DNA from: Marinilabiliaceae bacterium
GTDB lineage: Bacteria; Bacteroidota; Bacteroidia; Bacteroidales; Marinilabiliaceae
Length of the DNA stretch: 32,138 nucleotides
Direction of reading: 5' to 3'
Assembly: GCA_016342595.1 (NCBI GenBank)
Contig: JAEINY010000051.1
Coordinates: 1 to 32,138, forward strand
Under the pieces are notes generated by a model. That model saw only the letters and a list, made by a program, of their open reading frames with translations, did not search any database and was not told the origin of the DNA. Below are positions 1 through 5,482 of the stretch, one piece after another (positions within the stretch are counted from its first letter, which is position 1; each line of letters opens with the position of its first letter). Both the position numbers and the translations under genes were made by a program.

Positions 1-1
1 C

Positions 2-433
2 CTCACACAAGTACTCGATGGCGACAATGTACGTACAGGTATTAACAATAACCTGGGTTTTAGTGAGGAGGATCGGACGGAGAATATACGCCGTATAGCA
101 GAGATTAACAAGCTCTTCCTCAATTGTGGCGTCATCACCATCAATGCCTTCATCTCCCCCACCAATAAAATCCGCCGCATGGCGCGTAAGATAATAGGCA
201 CTGAGAATTTTATTGAGGTATTTGTAGATGCCAGTTTTGAAACATGTACCAAACGTGATCCCAAAGGCCTCTACAAAAAAGCCCTGGCTGGTGAAATCCT
301 TAACTTTACCGGACTGGATGCCCCCTTTGACCGACCTGATAATGCGGAAGTGACGGTTAACACAGATGAATTAAGCATTGAAGAAGGGATTGAGAAAGCT
401 TATCAATATGTGAAAGCGGCTGTACGCTGGTAA
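2..433 (+). CDS. cysC: Adenylylsulfate (APS) kinase, 3' part of gene
   Basis: The open frame runs in from the left edge, so the N-terminus with the P-loop lies outside the window. The visible 143 residues begin LTQVLDGDNVRTG and continue with NNLGFSEEDRTENIRR, the conserved APS-kinase block (LDGDN, LGFS, DR.EN.RR). Next come a FISP-type segment, the F.E.FVDAS strand, CTKRDPKGLYKKA, and a typical end with the LDAPFDRP loop. The enzyme phosphorylates APS to PAPS in the cytoplasm. PAPS serves sulfate assimilation or sulfotransferases, and a sulfotransferase gene lies about 6 kb downstream. The ATG at 179 is an internal Met, not the start. Whether the missing N-terminus is fused to a CysN-like domain cannot be seen. 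Confidence 0.93.
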   Translation, partial: LTQVLDGDNVRTGINNNLGFSEEDRTENIRRIAEINKLFLNCGVITINAFISPTNKIRRMARKIIGTENFIEVFVDASFETCTKRDPKGLYKKALAGEILNFTGLDAPFDRPDNAEVTVNTDELSIEEGIEKAYQYVKAAVRW

Positions 434-445
434 TGATATGTAAAG

Positions 446-536
446 TTGTTGAGTTGTGAAATTGTTGAATTGCAAAAAACAGTTAACCAACTTAATGAAT
501 CAGTAAATAATCAACTAAACAACAACTCCCACCTAA
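446..536. repeat. 8-bp-periodic palindromic repeat upstream of four-helix-bundle gene
   Basis: Positions 446-472 are built from 8-bp units of the type ttgttgaa in tandem. After a short A-rich loop (about 473-479), units of opposite polarity (for example aacttaat, aactaaac, aacaactc) continue to about 536 with the same 8-bp spacing. The two halves are imperfectly complementary. A related array lies on the other side of the gene at 903-951. I read this as one flank of a repeat-framed passenger-gene cassette. The periodicity is seen directly; the function is inferred. Confidence 0.6.
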
Positions 537-539
537 CCT

Positions 540-902
540 ATGTACTCCTACAGTTTCGAAAAACTTGAAGTTTGGCAATTGGCCAGATCACTCGTAAGGA
601 ATATTTATAAAACAACAGAGAGTTTTCCTGATTCTGAAAAATTTGGACTGACAAGTCAATTACGTAGAGCAGCTGTGTCTATTTCTTCTAATATCGCAGA
701 AGGTAATGGAAGAAGTTCAAATAAAGACAAAGCAAGATTTATTGAAATTGCATACTCAAGCTTGTTGGAAGTTTTAAACCAACTCATACTTTCAAACGAT
801 CTGAATTTTATTAGTAAAGATGCCTTAAACGAATACAGAAAAAACATTAATGAGTTATCAAATAAGCTAAATGCTTTTCACAAAAGGATACTAAGCAAGT
901 AG
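540..902 (+). CDS. Four-helix-bundle protein (S23 / 23S rRNA intervening-sequence family)
   Basis: This 120-residue protein has the family hallmarks: an N-terminal FEKLEVWQLAR segment, FGLTSQLRRAAVSISSNIAEG in the middle, and a C-terminal run of amphipathic helices. Length matches the family (about 115-125 residues). Members are encoded in 23S rRNA intervening sequences of some bacteria, occur as many stand-alone copies in Bacteroidota, and are structurally related to the Avd accessory protein of diversity-generating retroelements. They form small oligomeric helical bundles and may bind nucleic acid; the role of stand-alone copies is unknown. No rRNA, reverse transcriptase or variable repeat lies nearby. 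8-bp-periodic repeats flank the gene on both sides, separating cysC from wzm, which suggests insertion as a unit. Confidence 0.9.
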   Translation: MYSYSFEKLEVWQLARSLVRNIYKTTESFPDSEKFGLTSQLRRAAVSISSNIAEGNGRSSNKDKARFIEIAYSSLLEVLNQLILSNDLNFISKDALNEYRKNINELSNKLNAFHKRILSK

Positions 903-951
903 CAACTCATCAACTAAATACATTAACGAATCATCAATTCAACAAATTAAC
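903..951. repeat. 8-bp-periodic repeat downstream of four-helix-bundle gene
   Basis: Immediately after the stop codon the sequence reads as consecutive 8-bp units (caactcat, then caactaaa, through to caattcaa and caaattaa). The segment at 935-948 is the reverse complement of 459-472 upstream of the gene with one mismatch in 14, so the gene sits between inverted repeats. The array ends just before the GTG start of wzm at 956 and leaves no obvious room for a wzm promoter. Confidence 0.6.
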
Positions 952-955
952 ACCA

Positions 956-1798
956 GTGGATAAATTCGATTTAATCATACGCCCAAAAAGGCACGCATTC
1001 GACATTAATTTTAAAGAGATATGGGACTACCGCGACCTCTTAAAAATGTTTGTGAAACGCGATATCATTACCGTATATAAACAAACCATACTCGGTCCCA
1101 TCTGGTTTGTAGTACAGCCAATTCTTACCTCATTAATGATGATGGTGGTCTTTGGTCGTATCGCCAAGATCAGTACCGATGGTGCACCACAGATACTCTT
1201 TTATCTGGCTGGCGTAACAATCTGGAACTATTTCTCTGAAAGCTTCAATAAAACTGCACAAACCTTTAAAGAAAATGCCAATATCTTTGGTAAGGTATAT
1301 TTCCCACGTCTCATCATGCCCTTTGCCAAAGTAGCTAGTGGATTGATTAAGTTCGCCATCCAGTTTGGTTTCTTTATGCTGGTGTACCTCTATTACATCT
1401 TTACCAGTGACACGGTTAACCCCAATTGGACGATAGCCCTCTTACCGGTCTATATCTTGCTCATGGCCATGTTTGGTTTAGGCACCGGCATCATCTTTAC
1501 TTCCTGGACCACCAAGTACCGGGACTTGACCTTCTTGCTATCATTCGGTGTTCAATTACTCATGTATGCCTCACCGGTGATCTACCCCGTCAGCACCATT
1601 GAACCGGGACTAATGAAAGATATCTTAATGCTCAACCCCTTCACTCCTATCCTTGAAGGCTTTAAATACGCCTTCCTGGGTGCCGGACATTTTAGCTGGG
1701 GTAGCTTAGCGTATAGTGCTGGTGTGGCAAGCGTTATTATGTTCTTAGGCATCGTGATCTTCCATAAAACGGAGCGCAACTTTATTGACACAGTGTAA
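956..1798 (+). CDS. wzm: ABC-2 type polysaccharide export permease (Wzm)
   Basis: This 280-residue integral membrane protein matches the Wzm/KpsM/TagG permease family in length and layout. A cytosolic amphipathic segment (DYRDLLKMFVKRDI, about 24-37) precedes TILGPIWFVVQP, the family's first membrane entry. Roughly six hydrophobic segments follow (about 47-68, 80-98, 125-147, 160-184, 191-212, 250-271). LNPFTPILEGFKYAFLG near the C-terminus is also typical. With Wzt it would export an undecaprenyl-linked glycan across the inner membrane. The start is GTG at 956, chosen because the family N-terminus (DLIIRPKR) begins there. Its normal partner wzt is displaced 2.4 kb downstream by an insertion. 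The gene is visibly less AT-rich than the glycosyltransferase genes. Confidence 0.93.
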   Translation: MDKFDLIIRPKRHAFDINFKEIWDYRDLLKMFVKRDIITVYKQTILGPIWFVVQPILTSLMMMVVFGRIAKISTDGAPQILFYLAGVTIWNYFSESFNKTAQTFKENANIFGKVYFPRLIMPFAKVASGLIKFAIQFGFFMLVYLYYIFTSDTVNPNWTIALLPVYILLMAMFGLGTGIIFTSWTTKYRDLTFLLSFGVQLLMYASPVIYPVSTIEPGLMKDILMLNPFTPILEGFKYAFLGAGHFSWGSLAYSAGVASVIMFLGIVIFHKTERNFIDTV

Positions 1799-1853
1799 AA
1801 AAAGAGTCTGTGAATTGGGCGTATGATTAATTACATGATGTAGAAAATAGGAA

Positions 1854-1882
1854 CCACGAATTAAACCAAACTGCGAAGCAGT
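1854..1882. repeat. Partial arm unit plus 3-nt-loop hairpin
   Basis: A single ccacgaatt unit at 1854-1862 is followed by a small perfect hairpin, actgc-gaa-gcagt (1870-1882). Together they resemble a truncated copy of the arm-plus-hairpin module found intact at 1953-1995, 2362-2404 and 3544-3641. The hairpin also marks the start of the direct repeat shared with 3653 onward. Confidence 0.5.
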
Positions 1883-1952
1883 AAAAAATTCCATTTACAT
1901 TTTTAGATGAAGTAGATACTGCTAACCTCTCCTACAATAAAAAAAGCAAAAA
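1871..1952. repeat. Direct repeat copy 1, non-coding part
   Basis: From the hairpin at 1871 this segment is nearly identical to 3653 onward: the ctgcgaagcag hairpin, an AT-rich stretch, and a shared block ending in ctaacctctcctacaa. The main difference is a short A-rich indel just before the 9-bp arms. Homology then continues through the arm, the hairpin and the first half of the GxxExxY ORF, about 490 bases per copy in total. The two copies are in the same orientation, about 1.78 kb apart. Confidence 0.75.
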
Positions 1953-1995
1953 CACGAATTAAGCGAATTATACAAATTTAATCTGCGTTGCAGAT

Positions 1996-2361
1996 ATGAT
2001 ATATAAGGAGGAGGCATATAAAATAGTTGGCGCTGCGATGAAAGTACACCGTGAACTGGGTTGTGGATTTCTTGAACAAGTCTATCAAGAAGCACTTCAA
2101 ATAGAACTTGAAAAACAAGGCATTCTGTTTGAACGTGAAACACCGCTATCTATCACCTATGATGGAATAACACTTAACAAACAATATATTGCAGATTTTA
2201 TTTGTTATGACAAAATCATTGTGGAACTGAAGGCTGTAAAAGAATTAGATACTATTCATGAAGCGCAAGTCTTCAATTACTTAAAAGCAACAGGTAAGAG
2301 ACTAGGCCTATTAATCAATTTTGGAGATACCTCATTAGAATACAAACGTATTATTAAATAA
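1996..2361 (+). CDS. GxxExxY protein (PD-(D/E)XK nuclease-like), intact copy
   Basis: This 121-residue protein belongs to the GxxExxY family. The naming motif is G24-F-L-E27-Q-V-Y30, preceded by IVGAAMKVHRELG. The C-terminal half has a PD-(D/E)XK-like core: D67 in IADF, then E77-L-K79 in IIVELKA, then Q91 in EAQVFNYL. That suggests a nuclease fold; biological function of the family is unknown to me. The ATG directly abuts an upstream hairpin and the stop abuts another. A purine-rich AAGGAGGAGG lies inside codons 4-7, not upstream, so it cannot serve this start. The gene is the intact member of three GxxExxY traces in the wzm-wzt gap. No dedicated promoter is apparent. Confidence 0.9.
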   Translation: MIYKEEAYKIVGAAMKVHRELGCGFLEQVYQEALQIELEKQGILFERETPLSITYDGITLNKQYIADFICYDKIIVELKAVKELDTIHEAQVFNYLKATGKRLGLLINFGDTSLEYKRIIK

Positions 2362-2404
2362 TATTGCGAAGCAATACAATTCGTTTAATTCGCTAAATTC
2401 GTGG
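2362..2404. repeat. Hairpin and inverted arm closing the GxxExxY element
   Basis: A 6-bp stem with GAA loop (2362-2376) starts one base after the ORF stop. Three consecutive 9-bp units beginning AATTCG follow at 2378, 2387 and 2396. Their reverse complements match the left arm at 1953-1979 unit for unit with a few substitutions. The hairpin could also act as a weak transcription terminator, but no T-tract follows the stem. Confidence 0.7.
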
Positions 2405-2454
2405 TTCACTAAAAACTGCGATACATCTCTCAATAAAAGTCTTTAAACAGCTAA

Positions 2455-3447
2455 GTGAGCAATTCTAAAATTGAAATATTTCAATCCGAAAATGGACAAA
2501 CGGAAATCCGTGTGAAACTTCAGGATGAAACGGTTTGGCTGACTCAAAAGCAGATGGCTCATTTATTTGAAAAAGACACAGATACAATTGGCCTTCATTT
2601 AAAAAATAGCTATAAGACAGGTGAATTAGACGAGTTATCAACTACCGAGTATTCCTCGGTAGTTCAACTTGAAGGTAATAGAAAAGTTAAACGAAAACTG
2701 AAGTTCTATAATCTTGATGCAATCATATCCATAGGCTATCGGGTCAACTCGAAGAGAGGCATACAATTTAGAATTTGGGCCACCAAAATCCTAAAGGATT
2801 ATCTAATCACTGGATATGCCATTAATGAGAAACGTTTATTGCAACAAAACAAACATCTCAAGCAACTACAAGAATCAGTTAAGATACTTGGGAATGCACT
2901 AAACTACAAGGAACTGTCGAATGATGAAAGTATTGGTTTATTAAAAATAATATCCGATTATGCCTATGCACTGGATATTTTAGACCAATATGATTATCAA
3001 AGCTTGAAAATTGAGGATACTTCATGCAAAGAATCATACCATCTATGCTACGAAGAGGCTATCGAAAAGATAAATCTAGTACGAACAGCACTTGGTAATA
3101 GTGTTCTATTTGGACGGGAGAAGGATGAATCCTTTAAAAGTTCCCTCTCTACGATCTATCAGACTTTCGAAGGGATTGACTTATACCCAAGTATCGAAGA
3201 AAAGGCAGCAAATTTGTTGTACTTTATTACTAAAAACCACTCCTTTACAGATGGAAATAAACGAATCGCAGCTTTTATATTCCTCTATTTTCTGGAAAGA
3301 AATGGGATTTTGTTCACGGACAATGGAGACAAAAGAATTGCAGATAATGCATTGGTCGCACTGACTTTAATGATCGCAGTGAGTAAACCCGAAGAAAAGG
3401 AAACCATGATAAAAGTGATTGTCAACCTGATTAATCAGAATAACTAA
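2455..3447 (+). CDS. RhuM-family N-terminus fused to Fic/Doc domain
   Basis: The N-terminal third matches the virulence-RhuM family: EIRVKLQDETVWLTQKQMAHLFEKD, then KRKLKFYNLDAIISIGYRVNSKRG and FRIWATKILKDYLI. That family is a DNA-binding-like, KilA-N/BRO-related module. The C-terminal part carries a complete Fic motif, H262-S-F-T-D-G-N-K-R270, of the HxFx(D/E)GN(G/K)R type, so an AMP- or phosphotransferase activity on a protein target is plausible. The domain pair occurs in other RhuM proteins. No antitoxin-like small ORF is adjacent, so a toxin role is unproven. The start is GTG at 2455. The stop (3445-3447) lies 2 nt before a GxxExxY 3' remnant, which suggests the gene arrived in, or recombined with, a GxxExxY locus. 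Confidence 0.87.
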   Translation: MSNSKIEIFQSENGQTEIRVKLQDETVWLTQKQMAHLFEKDTDTIGLHLKNSYKTGELDELSTTEYSSVVQLEGNRKVKRKLKFYNLDAIISIGYRVNSKRGIQFRIWATKILKDYLITGYAINEKRLLQQNKHLKQLQESVKILGNALNYKELSNDESIGLLKIISDYAYALDILDQYDYQSLKIEDTSCKESYHLCYEEAIEKINLVRTALGNSVLFGREKDESFKSSLSTIYQTFEGIDLYPSIEEKAANLLYFITKNHSFTDGNKRIAAFIFLYFLERNGILFTDNGDKRIADNALVALTLMIAVSKPEEKETMIKVIVNLINQNN

Positions 3448-3506
3448 GAATGATTAACTTTGGCGAAACATCACTTGAGTACAAGAGAATAATAAAAGAA
3501 AAATAA
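3448..3506 (+). pseudogene. 3' remnant of a GxxExxY gene
   Basis: Reading from 3450 gives MINFGETSLEYKRIIKEK and a stop. This is nearly the same as the C-terminus of the intact copy (INFGDTSLEYKRIIK) and of the downstream pseudogene ([16 protein letters not shown]). Nothing of the first ~100 codons remains; the RhuM-Fic stop codon lies two bases upstream. It is therefore a deletion scar of a third GxxExxY copy. It is too short to be functional. Confidence 0.8.
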
Positions 3507-3543
3507 CTTTGTTCAAGTAATTTATATGGCGCAAAAAGATAAA

Positions 3544-3641
3544 CCGCGAATTATACGAATTATGCTAATTTTAAAAACTGCTTTGCAGTTTAATAGATTG
3601 GCTAAGCCAATCCTAATTCGTTAAATTCGCACAATTCGCGG
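3544..3641. repeat. Element with arms and two hairpins but no ORF
   Basis: The left arm (3544-3570) has three 9-bp units (ccgcgaatt, atacgaatt, atgctaatt). The right arm (3615-3641) has three inverted units (aattcgtta, aattcgcac, aattcgcgg). Between them lie only two perfect 7-bp-stem, 3-nt-loop hairpins: aaactgc-ttt-gcagttt (3575-3591) and gattggc-taa-gccaatc (3596-3612). This is the layout of the GxxExxY element without the ORF, comparable to a MITE next to its parent element. No transcriptional role is implied by the sequence. Confidence 0.7.
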
Positions 3642-3652
3642 TTAACTATTTT

Positions 3653-3726
3653 CTGCGAAGCAGTAAAAAATTCCATTTACATTTTTAGGTGAAGTAGATA
3701 CTGCTAACCTCTCCTACAAAAAAAAA
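3653..3726. repeat. Direct repeat copy 2, non-coding part
   Basis: This is the second copy of the sequence at 1871-1952. It begins with the ctgcgaagcag hairpin, includes the conserved block ending ctaacctctcctacaa, and leads into a left arm and a GxxExxY frame. One A-to-G change and a short A-tract length difference are visible. The near identity of this non-coding stretch, compared with the diverged 3' halves of the two ORFs, is notable. Confidence 0.75.
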
Positions 3727-3770
3727 CCACGAATTAAGCGAATTATACAAATTTAATCTGCGTTGCAGAT
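3727..3770. repeat. Left arm and hairpin of second GxxExxY copy
   Basis: Three 9-bp units (3727-3753) are followed by the hairpin atctgc-gtt-gcagat (3756-3770), which ends exactly at the ATG at 3771. Spacing and sequence match 1953-1995 almost base for base. Confidence 0.7.
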
Positions 3771-4142
3771 ATGATATATAAGGAGGAGGCATATAAAATA
3801 GTTGGAGCGGTAATGAAAGTACACCGCGAGTTAGGTTGTGGATTTCTTGAGCAAGTCTATCAAGAAGCACTCATGATTGAGCTACAAAAGCCAGATATCC
3901 CTTTTAAACGTGAAGCACCGCTATCTATCATCTATAATGGAATAAGGCTCAACAAATAATACATTGCTGATTTTATATGTTACGACAAGATAATAGTTGA
4001 ACTGAAAGCAGTTAATTGCCTGGAAAGTGTACATGAATCACAAGTCTTGAATTATCTGAAAGCAACTGGCTATAAATTAGGAATCCTTGTTAACTTTGGT
4101 GAGCAATCATTGCAATATAAAAGAATTGTAAAAGAAAAATAG
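3771..4142 (+). pseudogene. GxxExxY gene with one in-frame nonsense codon
   Basis: The frame encodes MIYKEEAYKIVGAVMKVHRELG and the GFLEQVY motif, then hits TAA at 3957-3959 after NK. In the intact copy the same place reads NKQYIADF with CAA, so a single C-to-T change explains the break. Beyond the stop the frame stays open and homologous ([29 protein letters not shown], ending KRIVKEK) to TAG at 4140-4142. The D, E and K of the PD-(D/E)XK-like core all lie downstream of the nonsense codon, so the 62-residue product should be inactive. Read-through would give 123 residues. No hairpin follows the stop; a palindrome begins instead at 4144. Confidence 0.88.
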
Positions 4143-4143
4143 T

Positions 4144-4200
4144 CCACGAATTACGCTAATTACACGAATTAAAAATTAGCGTTATTCGCGTAATTAGCGG
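4144..4200. repeat. Snapped-shut palindrome of 9-bp units
   Basis: Three 9-bp units on the left (ccacgaatt, acgctaatt, acacgaatt at 4144-4170), three A residues as loop, then three inverted units on the right (aattagcgt, tattcgcgt, aattagcgg at 4174-4200). Pairing is imperfect (about 20 of 26 positions by eye). It ends 13 nt before the wzt start codon, so a strong RNA hairpin would form in the wzt leader. It may be the closing arm of the second GxxExxY element or a separate minimal element. Confidence 0.7.
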
Positions 4201-4213
4201 ATAGAAAAACAAT

Positions 4214-5482
4214 ATGAGTAAAACAGTTATCAAGATAGAGAACCTATCAAAAATCTACAGACTTGGAGAGGTCGGCACAGGCACTTTGAGTCATGATTTA
4301 AACAGGTTTGTCAGAATGAATATATTGGGCCAGGACGATCCCTACGCCAAGATAGGCCATGTGAACGACCGCACTCAAAAGGCCGAAAAAGGCGAATTAG
4401 TAGCTGCATTAAGGGATATTAACCTCGAAGTAAAGGAAGGCGAAGTGCTGGGTATCATTGGTAAAAACGGCGCCGGAAAGAGCACGCTCTTAAAGCTCCT
4501 TTCCCGTGTGACCTCGCCTACTACCGGTAGCATTAAGGTCAAAGGACGACTAGCTTCTCTCTTAGAAGTAGGTACTGGTTTCCACCCGGAGATGACCGGC
4601 CGAGAAAACATCTACATGAACGGCACCATCATGGGTATGCGTAAATGGGAGATTGACCGCAAGCTAGACGAGATAGTTGAATTTGCCGGCGTAGCCAAAT
4701 ACCTCGACACCCCAACCAAAAGATACTCTAGTGGTATGACCGTGCGTTTAGGCTTTGCCATTGCCGCTCACCTCGAACCTGAGATACTTGTAGTGGATGA
4801 AGTACTGGCTGTAGGCGACGCGGAATTTCAGAAAAAAGCCATTGGTAAAATGCAGGATGTGAGCACCATTGATGGACGGACAGTCCTATTTGTGAGCCAT
4901 AATATGGCGGCTGTGCAACGTCTATGTCCAAAATCAATAATCCTTAAACAAGGTCAAAAAGTTGGGGAAGGAATAACTTCAGAAATTGTACCCATCTATT
5001 TAGAGCAAAATAGAGAGGATATGGCTGAAGCTGTATTGTGCAGAACACAAAAAAAAGATGAACCCTTTATTGAAAAAATTGAGCTCTTCAATAGTAATAA
5101 TGAAAATACCTCCTCCCTATTATTTGGCGAACCTTTTTCTATTAGACTAAGTATTACTGCTAAAAAGGAATTTAATAATATTGAACCACTTATAGCCATT
5201 AACACATTGGATGATCACAGAATATTTACTGCGATAAGCAGTGACCAGCAAATTGCTTATAGTATTAAAGATGGAAAACTCAATATAACAGCCAATTTCG
5301 CTGAGCAATTAACGCCAGGACAATATAAACTTATCTTTGCCCTACGCTCAGGAAGAAATAAAACCTATGATTTACTTATGGATGCCATGAAACTGAATAT
5401 ATCAGAACTTGTGTATCTAAATACTGTACCCAACGAAAAAGTACTAGGATTTATCAGGCCACAACCGCAATGGATATTATAA
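4214..5482 (+). CDS. wzt: ABC polysaccharide export ATPase with specificity domain (Wzt)
   Basis: The protein has 422 residues. The N-terminal ATPase domain shows Walker A G83-KNGAGKS-T91, signature YSSGMTVRLG from Y171, Walker B ILVVDE with D195-E196, and the H-loop His at 229 (VSHN). The ~40-residue insertion before the core (HDLNRFVRMN) is typical of Wzt. Residues from about 285 form an extra C-terminal domain of the Wzt carbohydrate-binding type, which in ABC-exported O-antigens reads the glycan end. The partner is wzm at 956. Base composition falls sharply near 4930: a hand count gives 31 G+C of 60 at 4501-4560 and 21 of 60 at 5101-5160. The conserved ATPase and variable specificity halves thus seem to have different histories. 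Confidence 0.93.
   Translation: MSKTVIKIENLSKIYRLGEVGTGTLSHDLNRFVRMNILGQDDPYAKIGHVNDRTQKAEKGELVAALRDINLEVKEGEVLGIIGKNGAGKSTLLKLLSRVTSPTTGSIKVKGRLASLLEVGTGFHPEMTGRENIYMNGTIMGMRKWEIDRKLDEIVEFAGVAKYLDTPTKRYSSGMTVRLGFAIAAHLEPEILVVDEVLAVGDAEFQKKAIGKMQDVSTIDGRTVLFVSHNMAAVQRLCPKSIILKQGQKVGEGITSEIVPIYLEQNREDMAEAVLCRTQKKDEPFIEKIELFNSNNENTSSLLFGEPFSIRLSITAKKEFNNIEPLIAINTLDDHRIFTAISSDQQIAYSIKDGKLNITANFAEQLTPGQYKLIFALRSGRNKTYDLLMDAMKLNISELVYLNTVPNEKVLGFIRPQPQWIL

Larger units (their letters stand above)
1953..2404 (+). mobile_element. GxxExxY element: inverted 9-bp-unit arms and hairpins around one ORF
   Basis: The left arm (1953-1979) is three tandem 9-bp units of consensus NNCGAATTN. A perfect 6-bp-stem, 3-nt-loop hairpin (atctgc-gtt-gcagat, 1981-1995) follows and ends exactly at the ATG (1996). 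After the stop (2359-2361), a second hairpin (tattgc-gaa-gcaata, 2362-2376) starts at the very next base. It leads to the right arm (2378-2404), three 9-bp units in inverted orientation (aattcgttt, aattcgcta, aattcgtgg). The order arm, hairpin, ORF, hairpin, inverted arm suggests one transmissible unit. The structure is read directly; mobility is inferred, and no target-site duplication was established. Confidence 0.55.

Noticed and set aside
540..902. Diversity-generating retroelement suggested by the Avd-like four-helix-bundle protein
   Set aside because: No reverse transcriptase, template repeat or variable repeat is visible nearby.
1922..2143. Minus-strand ORFs in the repeats (1922-2143, 3685-3870)
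   Set aside because: They are antisense shadows of the GxxExxY frames; they look alike only because the underlying DNA is duplicated.
3092..3364. 90-codon ORF inside the RhuM-Fic gene in another frame
   Set aside because: Fully contained in the Fic region, no domain, and the main frame has an intact catalytic motif.
2455..3447. Classical toxin-antitoxin operon around the Fic protein
   Set aside because: No small antitoxin ORF on either side and no recognisable inhibitory helix motif; neighbours are GxxExxY sequences.
3504..3511. TAACTTTG matching the TAnnTTTG promoter element
   Set aside because: No TTTG-like box at the 19-21 nt spacing, and it overlaps the end of the GxxExxY remnant.
1854..4200. 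Possible CRISPR array from the repeated cgaatt units
   Set aside because: Units are 9 bp, contiguous and arranged as inverted arms, with no spacers and no cas genes.
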